Assembly (NCBI GenBank): GCA_023399095.1
Contig: JAEWQS010000111.1
Coordinates: forward strand, 1 to 20,550
DNA: 20,550 bases
Source of the DNA: Bacillota bacterium
GTDB lineage: Bacteria; Bacillota; Clostridia; Christensenellales; SZUA-584
Reading direction: 5' to 3'
A model generated the notes under the pieces. The model had not been told where the DNA came from, did no database searches, and worked only from the letters and a program-made list of their open reading frames with translations. How positions within the stretch are numbered: the stretch's first letter is position 1; every line of letters starts with the position of its first letter. Below, one piece after another: positions 14,058 through 20,550 of the stretch. A program made the translations under genes and the position numbers.

Positions 14058-14462
14058 ATGATACAATTAATCTACGGAAAAAAGGGCAGCGGCAAATCAA
14101 AAAAACTATTGGATATGGCGAATGCTGAGGTGGATAGCACAAAGGGCAACATCGTTTATCTAGATGACAACAACCGCTGTATGTACGATTTAAAACACGA
14201 AATTCGTTTCATCAATACAGCCGACTATAGCATCAACAATCCTGACAAGCTCTATGGTTTTGTATGCGGTATCCTATCGCGCGACTTCGATATTTCCTCG
14301 GTTTACATAGACGGCCTAAAAAAGATGGCTAAATATGACAGCGATGAGTTAAAAACCCTGCTCGAGGGCTTTGATACGCTTTTCTCGGATATCAACGCTT
14401 ATCTGGTCATCAGCGGCAACGATGATGTGCCCGAGTATATGGGCAAATATATCGCGCAATAA
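14058..14462 (+). CDS. small P-loop NTPase-like protein, 134 residues
   Basis: The protein begins MIQLIYGKKGSGKSKKL, a clean Walker A motif (GKKGSGKS, 7-14). IVYLDDNNRCMYDLKHEIRF follows, then a segment SSVYIDGLKKM that could supply a Walker B Asp, and a final beta-like AYLVISGNDD. The length is that of a single minimal P-loop domain. Similar short ATP-binding proteins in Clostridia are sometimes annotated as twitching motility PilT, but PilT's other domains are absent and I do not endorse that name. The ATG at 14058 is preferred over an upstream in-frame ATG (14028) because AGGAG lies about 10 bases before it and the Walker A then sits at the usual distance from the start. Function unknown. 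It is separated from thrC by a structured spacer and could be co-transcribed with it. Confidence 0.75.
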   Translation: MIQLIYGKKGSGKSKKLLDMANAEVDSTKGNIVYLDDNNRCMYDLKHEIRFINTADYSINNPDKLYGFVCGILSRDFDISSVYIDGLKKMAKYDSDELKTLLEGFDTLFSDINAYLVISGNDDVPEYMGKYIAQ

Positions 14463-14476
14463 ATCAGAATTCTAAG

Positions 14477-14554
14477 ACCTGCGCAGAGCGATTGCTTTCA
14501 GGCAGCCATATCCGGCAGCGTGTAAGTTAATGTGGCATGCGCAGGTTTGTTTTT
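14477..14554 (+). ncRNA. foldable leader/attenuator candidate upstream of thrC
   Basis: ACCTGCGCA (14477-14485) pairs perfectly with TGCGCAGGT (14538-14546) and closes a three-way arrangement. Inside are GAGC-GATT-GCTT (14486-14497) and GCCATAT (14505-14511) with ATGTGGC (14530-14536, one G-U pair) around an 18-base loop. The closing stem runs into TTGTTTTTTGG, then the thrC ribosome site GGAGG (14556-14560). It could be a terminator of the upstream gene, an attenuator or a riboswitch-like element. It lacks T-box landmarks and I do not recognise a known class. Confidence 0.4.
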
Positions 14555-14567
14555 TGGAGGACAACAA

Positions 14568-16025
14568 ATGATACTGGTCAGTACGAGAAACAACGCGCAG
14601 CGCCTTGAGGCATCTGCGGCCACATTGGCGGGCATATCGCCGGAGGGCGGGCTATACGTGCCCACCTCATTTCCGGATATCGGGACGTTCGGCGATTTCA
14701 CATCGCTTTCATATCCCGCGCTTTGCGCAAGGCTTCTCGGGCTTTTCTACGATGACATCAAGGACCTTGACGCGTTAACGCAGGCCGCATACGCTGATTT
14801 CGACGATGAAAAAGTCGCGCCGCTCAAGAAAACGGCGGACAATGAATATGTGCTGGAGCTGTGGCACGGGCCCACGCTCGCGTTTAAGGATATGGCGCTA
14901 AGTATACTTCCGCGTCTCATGACAGCTGCCATGGACGGCGGCCCGGATGTGCTGATACTCGTGGCGACCTCGGGCGACACAGGCAAGGCCGCGCTCGAAG
15001 GCTTTTGCGACGTGCCGCACACTAAGATCGTCATTTTCTACCCCAACGAAGGCGTGTCGGATATGCAGCGGCTCCAGATGGTCACACAGGAAGGCGATAA
15101 CACGCATGTGGTGGCGGTGCGCGGCAACTTTGACGACGCGCAAAACGCGGTGAAGGCGATGTTTACCGACAGCACGTTTGCCGCACGTGTGGGGGAGAAG
15201 GGCTACAGCCTTTCATCCGCGAACTCCATCAATTTTGGTCGGCTTGCGCCGCAGATTGGCTACTATTTCGGCGCATATGCGCAGCTGCTGGCACAGGGTG
15301 AGATCGAGAAGGGCGAGCGCATCAACTTTGTGGTGCCCACCGGAAACTTCGGCAACATACTCGCCGCGTATTACGCGAAGCGTATGGGCTTGCCCATAAA
15401 CCGTATGATATGTGCGTCCAACAAAAACAACGTTCTCACAGATTTCTTCCGCGAGGGCGCGTACACACTGGATCGTCCGTTCTTTAAAACGATGTCCCCT
15501 TCGATGGATATTCTGATATCCAGCAATCTTGAACGGCTGCTGTTTGAGCTCGCCGGGCGCGACGAGCAGGCCGTGAAGGCGATGATGAGCAGGCTTAAGG
15601 AACAGGGCCGCTACGATATTGACGGCAAGGCACGCGAGGCGCTGGAAGCCGAGTTTTACGCGGACTGGTGCGACGAAGCCGAAACGATGGCGTGCATCAA
15701 GAAGACGTTTGAAGAGAAAAACTATCTGCTTGATACACACACTGCTGTCGCGATGGGTGTATACGAGAAATATAAAAAGAGCGGTGACACCACCAAAACG
15801 GTGGTCGTGTCTACCGCGTCGCCGTACAAATTCCCGGCGGACGTATTAAACTCGCTCGGCGTCGATACCAAGGGTATGGACAGCTTTGAGATGGCGCGGC
15901 ATTTGAGCAAGCTTACAAACACGCCGCTGCCGCAGCAGATCACGGCGCTTGAGAGCAAGCCCGTCCGGCACACGACAGTGAAGGACAAAGATGCGCTCAG
16001 AGACGCGGTGCTTGAGGTGCTGTGA
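14568..16025 (+). CDS. thrC: threonine synthase
   Basis: This PLP enzyme (EC 4.2.3.1) converts O-phosphohomoserine to threonine in the cytoplasm, the last step of threonine synthesis. The 485 residues match the longer bacterial type. Seen are the N-terminal STRNNAQRLEASAATLAGIS and PEGGLYVP segments, the PLP-binding Lys107 in GPTLAFKDMALSIL, the phosphate-binding ATSGDTGKAAL, and FVVPTGNFGNILAAYYAKRMG. The ATG at 14568 has GGAGG 7 bases upstream; an upstream ATG at 14532 lies inside the leader hairpin. The gene heads a tight operon: its stop overlaps the ylxP start in TGATG. No other homoserine-pathway gene is nearby, so in this genome thrC is separated from hom and thrB, or those lie elsewhere. 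Confidence 0.96.
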   Translation: MILVSTRNNAQRLEASAATLAGISPEGGLYVPTSFPDIGTFGDFTSLSYPALCARLLGLFYDDIKDLDALTQAAYADFDDEKVAPLKKTADNEYVLELWHGPTLAFKDMALSILPRLMTAAMDGGPDVLILVATSGDTGKAALEGFCDVPHTKIVIFYPNEGVSDMQRLQMVTQEGDNTHVVAVRGNFDDAQNAVKAMFTDSTFAARVGEKGYSLSSANSINFGRLAPQIGYYFGAYAQLLAQGEIEKGERINFVVPTGNFGNILAAYYAKRMGLPINRMICASNKNNVLTDFFREGAYTLDRPFFKTMSPSMDILISSNLERLLFELAGRDEQAVKAMMSRLKEQGRYDIDGKAREALEAEFYADWCDEAETMACIKKTFEEKNYLLDTHTAVAMGVYEKYKKSGDTTKTVVVSTASPYKFPADVLNSLGVDTKGMDSFEMARHLSKLTNTPLPQQITALESKPVRHTTVKDKDALRDAVLEVL

Positions 16026-16303
16026 TGATGTACGCTTCCTGCTTTGAGGTGGTGATGACCGTGCCCGGAGCGGCCAGCCTGAAAGACAGGCGAAGCGTGG
16101 TCAAAAGCATAAAGGAGCGCTGCAAAAGCCGCTTCAACGTCTCTGTTGTGGAATGCGGGGAAGACGGCAAATGGCAAAAGGCGCGGCTTGGGTTTGCGCT
16201 GGCCGCCATCAGTCACACAGCGGCGGAGCAGCAGACGCAGACCATCATTGATTATCTTTATGAGGACGACAGGATCAACATCGTCGATATTGAAAGGCTC
16301 TAG
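16025..16303 (+). CDS. ylxP: DUF503 / YlxP-family protein
   Basis: A 92-residue protein of the DUF503 family (PF04456; YlxP in Bacillus), a small ferredoxin-like fold linked by genome context with translation and ribosome-associated genes; its biochemical role is not settled. Family features visible are the hydrophobic first strand FEVVMTVPG, the strongly conserved SLKDRRSVVKSIKER (about residues 18-32), RFNVSVVECGEDGKWQKARLGFALA, and the C-terminal helix and strand. The ATG at 16025 overlaps the thrC stop; GAGGTG (16014-16019) lies 5 bases upstream, and GTG 16022 and ATG 16028 are alternatives. trpS follows after 9 bases, so it is in the middle of the thrC-trpS operon. Confidence 0.9.
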   Translation: MMYASCFEVVMTVPGAASLKDRRSVVKSIKERCKSRFNVSVVECGEDGKWQKARLGFALAAISHTAAEQQTQTIIDYLYEDDRINIVDIERL

Positions 16304-16312
16304 GAGGAGACC

Positions 16313-17314
16313 ATGGAGGATAAGAAGATCATATTTTCGGGCGTGCAGCCCTCAGGCGTGCTCACCATCGGCAACTATCTGGGCGCGATTAAAAACTGGG
16401 TGAAGCTGCAGGACGAATACAACTGCTATTACTGCGTGGTGGACATGCACGCGCTAACCGTGCGTCAGGACGCGGCGAGCCTTCGAAAACGCTGCCTCGA
16501 CACCATGGCGCTGCTGCTGGCAGCCGGTCTTGATCCCGAAAAGAATATCATGTACTTCCAGTCTCATGTGTCCTGCCATACGGAGCTCATGTGGGTGCTG
16601 AACTGCTTCACTTACCTTGGTGAACTTTCACGCATGACACAGTTTAAGGAGAAAAGCGAACGCCACGCGGACAACATCAACGCGGGGCTTTATACATATC
16701 CCGTACTCATGGCGGCGGACATCCTGCTGTTCGGTACAGACCTTGTGCCGGTCGGCGCGGATCAGAAGCAACACCTTGAGATCACGCGCGATATCGCACA
16801 ACGCTTCAACAATGTCTATGGCGATGTGTTCGTGGTGCCCGAGCCGTATATCCCCAAAGCAGGAGCGCGTATCATGAGCCTTGCCGAGCCCACCAGCAAG
16901 ATGAGCAAATCGGACGATAACGAGAACGCATACGTGTCTCTGCTGGATCCACCCGAGGTGATACAAAGAAAGTTCAAGCGCGCGGTCACGGATTCTGACG
17001 GTCAGGTGCGCTATGCCGAAGATAAGCCGGGCGTGTCTAACCTCATGTCCATTTACAGCGCCGTGACGGGCAAATCGTTTGAAGAGATTGAGGCCGAGTT
17101 TGAGGGTCAGGGCTACGGCGTATTAAAATCGCGCGTAGCGGATGCCGTCTGCTCCGAACTGGAACCGCTGCAGCAGCGGTTCGCGAAAATTCGTGCGGAC
17201 AAAGCGTATCTCAATCAGACGATACAGAGCGGCGCGGAGCGTGCGGGCGCCAACGCGGTGCGCATGCTGCGCAAAGTGTACAAAAAAATCGGCGTGGCAC
17301 CGAGACAGCTATGA
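16313..17314 (+). CDS. trpS: tryptophanyl-tRNA synthetase
   Basis: This class I aminoacyl-tRNA synthetase (EC 6.1.1.2) charges tRNA-Trp in the cytoplasm. The 333-residue length is standard. The catalytic Rossmann fold starts with SGVQPSGVLTIGNYLGAI; TIGN (18-21) is the family's HIGH-equivalent motif. KMSKS is perfect at 196-200 in PTSKMSKSDDN. Other landmarks are the substrate-site VVDMHALTVRQ, YPVLMAADILLF and VPVGADQKQHLE. AGGAGG (16302-16307) lies 5 bases before the ATG and overlaps the ylxP stop. The end overlaps the phosphatase gene in ATGA. No T-box is visible upstream, unlike many Firmicutes trpS genes, which fits expression from the thrC operon promoter. Confidence 0.97.
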   Translation: MEDKKIIFSGVQPSGVLTIGNYLGAIKNWVKLQDEYNCYYCVVDMHALTVRQDAASLRKRCLDTMALLLAAGLDPEKNIMYFQSHVSCHTELMWVLNCFTYLGELSRMTQFKEKSERHADNINAGLYTYPVLMAADILLFGTDLVPVGADQKQHLEITRDIAQRFNNVYGDVFVVPEPYIPKAGARIMSLAEPTSKMSKSDDNENAYVSLLDPPEVIQRKFKRAVTDSDGQVRYAEDKPGVSNLMSIYSAVTGKSFEEIEAEFEGQGYGVLKSRVADAVCSELEPLQQRFAKIRADKAYLNQTIQSGAERAGANAVRMLRKVYKKIGVAPRQL

Positions 17315-17940
17315 GAGCTTACAAGCTTTACATATTCGATCTGGACGGCACATTGGTAGATACGCGCCCGGACATTGCCCGTGCGCTGCAAAAGACGCTG
17401 CAAGACACAGGCCTTCCCGTACCCAATCTGGATGAGGTGGCGCGCGCCATTGGCGGCGGCGCGAAAAACGCCGTGAGCATGCTCACTGGCCTCGTGGGAG
17501 ACGAGCTTGCGCCGCACCTTGGGCGGTTTACCAAGGATTACGAAGACATGTGCGCCGACAACACCTCCGTGTACGAAGGCGGCGAAGCGTTGCTTCGGCG
17601 GTTAAAAGACGAAGGCGCGTATCTCGCGCTCGTCACGATGAAGTTCAAGACCCCGACGCTCAAAATTCTCGATACCCATGGTCTTAACATGTTCGACGCG
17701 GTGCTCACGTTTGACGACGTGGCAAAGCGCAAGCCCGACCCCGACAGCCTGCATAAGCTGTGCGATCGGTTCGACGTGGACGTATCTGACACGCTTATGA
17801 TTGGCGATACCGTCACCGACATCAAATACGCGCACGCGGCGGGTGCAGACAGCTGCGCCGTGGAATATGGCTACGGCGACACGGCTGACATACTCGCACT
17901 GGAGCCGACGTATGCGATCAAGAGTTTGCTTGAGTTTTAA
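17311..17940 (+). CDS. HAD-superfamily hydrolase, phosphoglycolate phosphatase-like
   Basis: This 209-residue cytoplasmic phosphatase belongs to HAD subfamily I (Gph/PpaX-like). Motif I is FDLDGTLVDT with nucleophile D10 and acid D12. A helical cap (about 18-80) contains IGGGAKNAVSMLTG. Motif II lies in LALVTMK, motif III Lys in KRKPDPDSLHKL, and motif IV in LMIGDTVTDIKYAHAAG with the two metal-binding Asp. The substrate may be 2-phosphoglycolate, a sugar phosphate or pyrophosphate; sequence alone does not decide. The ATG at 17311 overlaps the trpS stop by 4 bases, so it is the last gene of the thrC-ylxP-trpS operon. No clear terminator follows before the convergent ATPase gene. Confidence 0.9.
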   Translation: MRAYKLYIFDLDGTLVDTRPDIARALQKTLQDTGLPVPNLDEVARAIGGGAKNAVSMLTGLVGDELAPHLGRFTKDYEDMCADNTSVYEGGEALLRRLKDEGAYLALVTMKFKTPTLKILDTHGLNMFDAVLTFDDVAKRKPDPDSLHKLCDRFDVDVSDTLMIGDTVTDIKYAHAAGADSCAVEYGYGDTADILALEPTYAIKSLLEF

Positions 17941-17983
17941 GAAACAAGGTATAGTCGCTAACGTAGTCTTCCATTATTGCCTC

Positions 17984-18046
17984 AACTGCATGTTTCAGTT
18001 TATGAATACTGCGCAGTCAAACTACCAATCAATATAATATGCAGTT
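17984..18046. repeat. nested inverted repeat between HAD gene and ATPase gene
   Basis: AACTGCAT (17984-17991) and ATGCAGTT (18039-18046) form a perfect 8-bp inverted repeat. Midway lies the self-complementary ACTGCGCAGT (18008-18017), which shares the ACTGC/GCAGT core. No T run follows on either strand. The group sits exactly where base composition drops from the operon to the AT-rich ATPase gene. Confidence 0.4.
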
Positions 18047-18092
18047 AAATAGAAACGTAAGATTTAATCGCTATTATCTCTTTTGCCATACA

Positions 18093-19667
18093 CTAATATC
18101 TACCCATCTGAGTTTTTTTGTAAAGCCCATAGTGGAATCTATATGAAATTCCTTCATGATATGGCACTTCTGGTTCTATATTAGTAGCGCTTTTTTCGCG
18201 ATAAGAAAAATGAAAGAATTTAGTGTCTTCTTCTATGGCGGCGATAACGTTGCTATCATACAAAAACTGAAGAAAGTCCTTTGGGTCTTCGACAAACTTT
18301 GGAATATCAGTTGCATGTTCCAAAATAAAGTTGGTGTAATCAGTATATATTTCTTTGTACTTTTCATATGGAAATTGAGGTTCTTTAAAAAACTCAAAGA
18401 ATTTTTTAAAGAATTTATAGTCTTCATCGGAGTAGTAAAAAGACAACTGATCTTTTAATGAACTAAGAAAATACTCAGAATAGTCATTCTGAAATTTGTC
18501 ACTATTATAGGTATCATAATCAAAAACGCATATATTTCCATTATTGCTGCGCTTCATCATATCCTGAAGCAATTTAAGTATCCTTTGAATGTCTCTAGGC
18601 CTACTCAAAGAGATTTTCAAAAACTCAATAAATGCCGTGTCATAATCTCTGACATCAGGATTTGTTGATGTTATTTTCCAATCAAAATATTTCTTCCATA
18701 TTTCCTTCTCTTTGATATCAGGTTGTCCATAAGAAAGAAGTTTATTGGCCATTCTATATAAAGCCGAAGTAGGGTATTCAGTATATGTTGTTCTCCACTC
18801 CAAGTAAACAGAATTATCCACCAGCTTATTTGTTGCGTTTTGAAGGTTTAGCGAATTGAAAATATCTGGTCTTAATAGCAATACGATTTTAATTCTGCCT
18901 TTCGAATCACGTACATTAGCGAACAATTCCGTATTTAAAGTCCAACAAGCTGTTGCTAGACCACGTATACAGTCGAGATATTCATTATATGGTATTTGAG
19001 GAGGGCGAATGTCAATACCGTCTATAAAAAGAGTAATATTCTTTGATAATTTTAATGTACCTAGGCAATTCGCAAATTGTTGATAAATGTAGTATAGATT
19101 CATCTGTAATCTTTGTTCAGTGAACTCTACCGCATTAACCACATTACCCCCGACCTCAGCATATTTAAAAATAAGTTTTGCCGCAAGCTCGCTTTTATCC
19201 ACAATTTTTAATGCGTTAACTATTTCTGGGGAAAATGCTTTGTTATAGTATTCATCGATTGCATCCATTAAGAAAGGAAGATTGTTTCGTTTGAAAACAT
19301 TTACTATACTATAGTTTTCAGTTATGGTTTTCGATATCAGTAGTAATAGGATACTTTTCCAAACATCAACGTAGCCGCTTATATCAATCTTTCCTGATTT
19401 TTTTAATTCATAAAACTTCTCATAATCCGTGCTATTAATGAATTTTAGAACAGAGTTATGTTCCTTGTATTCGCCATTATTCAAAAATGCTGCATATGCC
19501 GTTTTTCCAGTCCCTTTTTCTCCAATTAAAAAATATGTATTTGATTTGAGTATATCATCAAGATAAGAATTATGAACAAATACTTCTGAAAGCATTTGTT
19601 TATTACCACGTTGCAGATAGTTTTGGGCATCAGAAAATCCTAAATTTAATTCTGAAATTGTTTTCAT
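18093..19667 (-). CDS. P-loop ATPase, Sll1717-like (AT-rich, possible defence or stress ATPase)
   Basis: The 524-residue protein has Walker A GEKGTGKT (49-56) and a Walker B-like NITLFIDGIDIRPP (about 210-223) with Asp216 and Asp219. RIKIVLLLRPDIFNSL (about 258-273) follows, a sensor-like strand with a conserved Arg typical of the P-loop ATPases I know as the Sll1717 family, and then SLSRPRDIQRILKLLQ, also typical of AAA+/STAND-related proteins. The C-terminal 170 residues are helical, rich in Phe, Tyr, Lys and Asp, and match no domain I recognise. There is no membrane helix. The ATG at 19667 is chosen because GGGAG lies 8 bases upstream; an ATG at 19709 lacks a site. Codon use is markedly more AT-rich than in both neighbours, which suggests transfer. 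It stands alone. Family name at moderate confidence; function unknown. Confidence 0.75.
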   Translation of the reverse strand: MKTISELNLGFSDAQNYLQRGNKQMLSEVFVHNSYLDDILKSNTYFLIGEKGTGKTAYAAFLNNGEYKEHNSVLKFINSTDYEKFYELKKSGKIDISGYVDVWKSILLLLISKTITENYSIVNVFKRNNLPFLMDAIDEYYNKAFSPEIVNALKIVDKSELAAKLIFKYAEVGGNVVNAVEFTEQRLQMNLYYIYQQFANCLGTLKLSKNITLFIDGIDIRPPQIPYNEYLDCIRGLATACWTLNTELFANVRDSKGRIKIVLLLRPDIFNSLNLQNATNKLVDNSVYLEWRTTYTEYPTSALYRMANKLLSYGQPDIKEKEIWKKYFDWKITSTNPDVRDYDTAFIEFLKISLSRPRDIQRILKLLQDMMKRSNNGNICVFDYDTYNSDKFQNDYSEYFLSSLKDQLSFYYSDEDYKFFKKFFEFFKEPQFPYEKYKEIYTDYTNFILEHATDIPKFVEDPKDFLQFLYDSNVIAAIEEDTKFFHFSYREKSATNIEPEVPYHEGISYRFHYGLYKKTQMGRY

Positions 19668-19979
19668 AAAACTGACTCCCTTTTTACGTCTTTCTCTATT
19701 TAGAACCAAAAGGCTATGTGCTTGGCTTGTCGTTATTTCTATAATGGAAGCTCAATCACCATTTTGCGAATTGCACAGTATAGACATTATTGTGCCTTGA
19801 ATAATTAGCCTATAACAAATTATACCACACATCATCATGCACCATAAACGATTATTTTACATAATACACCCTTTTTTTCATATCTGGGTGATGATAGGTG
19901 TCATGTGTGTTAAGATACTGTTAAACATTAGGTTATTTAAATAGGGACTACATGATACTAAATATGATGAGGGGTAACT
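19668..19979. other. 312-base intergenic region between divergent ATPase and VOC genes
   Basis: This AT-rich stretch holds the ATPase promoter candidate and, nearer the VOC gene, CACCC (19867-19871) that can pair with GGGTG (19886-19890), or, shifted by one, ACACC with GGTGT (19897-19901); a T7 run lies between. A loose inverted repeat GCACA...TGTGC (about 19777-19799) lies in the ATPase leader. No tRNA, insertion sequence or open reading frame was seen, and no convincing -35/-10 pair for the VOC gene. Confidence 0.5.
19819..19847 (-). promoter_or_regulatory. extended -10 promoter of the ATPase gene
   Basis: On the minus strand TGGTATAAT (19827-19819) is a perfect extended -10. TTATGG at 19847-19842 sits at 17-base spacing as a weak -35. 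Transcription would start near 19812, giving an unusually long leader of about 145 bases before the ATPase start. Confidence 0.55.
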
Positions 19980-20375
19980 ATGAAAACAGTATTCGTCAAC
20001 ACCATCGTTTTTGTCAAGGATTTAGAGCGCGCCAAGGCGTTCTATACGGAGCTTCTGGGTCAAAAAATTCTCGATGATTTCGGCACAATCACATTCTTTG
20101 AAAACCATCTTGTGCTGCATCTGGCGAGCAGCATCATCAAAACGGTGTTCAAGAAACAGAGCTTCAGAACGGCTTTTCGCCAAGGGAGAAGGAATGTACT
20201 GATCTATTTCGAATCAAAGGATCTGGAAGGAATGTATCAGCGCATCAAGGGGGCGGGCGTGCCAATTATTCACGGCATTGAGCAGCAGACATGGGGGCAA
20301 AAGGTGTTTCGCTTCTTCGATCCCGACCGCCATATTGTCGAAATAGGGGAACCGTTTCGTACAGAGGAAGAGTGA
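19980..20375 (+). CDS. VOC / glyoxalase-bleomycin resistance fold protein
   Basis: The 131-residue protein has the paired beta-alpha-beta-beta-beta layout of the vicinal oxygen chelate fold. It opens with VFVNTIVFVKDLERAKAFYTELLG, the standard first module; the second module starts near VLIYFESKDLEGMYQRIKGAG and ends FRFFDPDRHIVEIGEP, where the final Glu is a usual metal ligand. The position that is often His in the first strand appears to be Asn8, so metal dependence is uncertain. Members include glyoxalase I, fosfomycin and bleomycin resistance proteins and many of unknown role; nothing here picks one. The ATG at 19980 has GAGGGG 5 bases upstream. It stands alone, divergent from the ATPase gene. 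Confidence 0.88.
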   Translation: MKTVFVNTIVFVKDLERAKAFYTELLGQKILDDFGTITFFENHLVLHLASSIIKTVFKKQSFRTAFRQGRRNVLIYFESKDLEGMYQRIKGAGVPIIHGIEQQTWGQKVFRFFDPDRHIVEIGEPFRTEEE

Positions 20376-20387
20376 ACATCCCGAAAC

Positions 20388-20419
20388 AAAAAAAGAGGGC
20401 TGTTATTGCATAAGCCCTC
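20388..20419 (-). terminator. leftward Rho-independent terminator
   Basis: GAGGGCT (20395-20401) pairs with AGCCCTC (20413-20419) around an 11-base loop. Seven A at 20388-20394 become a U run behind the stem on the minus strand; no T run follows on the plus strand. It therefore mainly ends transcription arriving from the right of the window, though it lies just behind the VOC gene. Confidence 0.7.
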
Positions 20420-20515
20420 CCAGAACAATCGCCAGGAACATACACTTTTGTATATGTTAATGCTATACCATTATGGTTGTTTAACCGTTGTTTTTCACAA
20501 TCGGGTAACAAGTTT

Positions 20516-20550
20516 TTAGCATTTCGCTCCGCAGCCGCTACCAAAGCCAT
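20516..20550 (-). CDS. possible C-terminal end of a minus-strand gene (rest outside window)
   Basis: One minus-strand frame entering from the right edge reads GFGSGCGAKC followed by TAA (20518-20516). A Gly- and Cys-rich tail of this kind is plausible as a real protein end, and a leftward terminator lies about 100 bases further on. Only 10-11 codons are visible, so this is a suggestion; a second frame is also open from the edge but runs into the VOC gene and past the terminator. Confidence 0.3.
   Translation of the reverse strand, partial: GFGSGCGAKC

Noticed and set aside
14477..14554. T-box leader for thrC or trpS
   Set aside because: The segment is too short and I see no T-box sequence or specifier stem; only a generic foldable leader was called.
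15213..15740. Antisense open frame of 175 codons opposite thrC
   Set aside because: It is a mirror of G/C-rich third positions in thrC, with no start signal and no family resemblance.
18093..19667. KAP-type NTPase assignment for the AT-rich ATPase
   Set aside because: KAP NTPases usually carry membrane helices inside the P-loop domain; none is visible here.
20266..20550. 94-codon minus-strand open frame at the right edge
   Set aside because: It runs through a leftward terminator and into the coding region of the VOC gene, so it is unlikely to be translated.

Overview
The window looks like a chromosomal segment of an anaerobic Firmicutes bacterium of the class Clostridia. Support comes from strong GGAGG-type ribosome binding sites, TTG and GTG starts, tightly overlapping operons, a BceRSAB-type peptide-antibiotic module, a TipAS-type MerR regulator and YlxP (DUF503). 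A GTP-dependent PEP carboxykinase and moderate G+C would fit a Christensenellales-like lineage, but that placement is inference. No rRNA, tRNA, CRISPR array, transposase, integrase or phage gene is visible.

Layout. (1) 1-559, minus: N-terminal part of a GH13 oligo-1,6-glucosidase/alpha-glucosidase, cut by the window edge. (2) 808-4260: an envelope neighbourhood with a GT2-GtrA polyprenyl-phosphate glycosyltransferase, a membrane-anchored NAGPA-domain phosphodiester glycosidase with a small two-helix membrane protein behind it, and, convergently, a DUF368/PopT undecaprenyl-phosphate translocase. (3) 4472-4738: an unrecognised 88-residue protein. (4) 5012-6820: pckG, closed by a textbook terminator. 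(5) 6948-11168: a Bce-type response regulator, intramembrane-sensing kinase, ABC ATPase and 10-TM permease, with a BceR-like operator candidate between kinase and ATPase. (6) 11169-11416: non-coding DNA with a leftward terminator and degenerate intergenic repeats. (7) 11417-13798, minus: MerR/TipAS regulator, ABC ATPase and ABC-2 permease, read from a MerR-type promoter with a 19-bp spacer holding a perfect palindrome. (8) 14058-14462: a small P-loop protein. (9) 14568-17940: operon thrC - ylxP - trpS - HAD phosphatase, preceded by a foldable leader. (10) 18093-19667, minus: an AT-rich P-loop ATPase resembling the Sll1717-type family, the best candidate for a horizontally acquired, possibly defence-related gene. 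(11) 19980-20375: a VOC/glyoxalase-fold protein, then a leftward terminator and perhaps the last codons of another minus-strand gene at the right edge.

How the parts fit. Two independent drug-response modules (BceRSAB and MerR-ABC) face each other across the repeat-bearing spacer at 11.2-11.4 kb. The first, envelope-related block may share undecaprenyl-phosphate chemistry: GT2-GtrA proteins of this type load sugars on the carrier, PopT returns the free carrier across the membrane, and Bce modules usually protect lipid II-cycle intermediates. That link is inference from family knowledge. The clearest regulatory signals are the MerR promoter, the pckG terminator, the extended -10 before the response regulator and the BceR-type half-sites. 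The ATPase at 18.1-19.7 kb and the leader at 14.48-14.55 kb are the places most likely to hold something undescribed.
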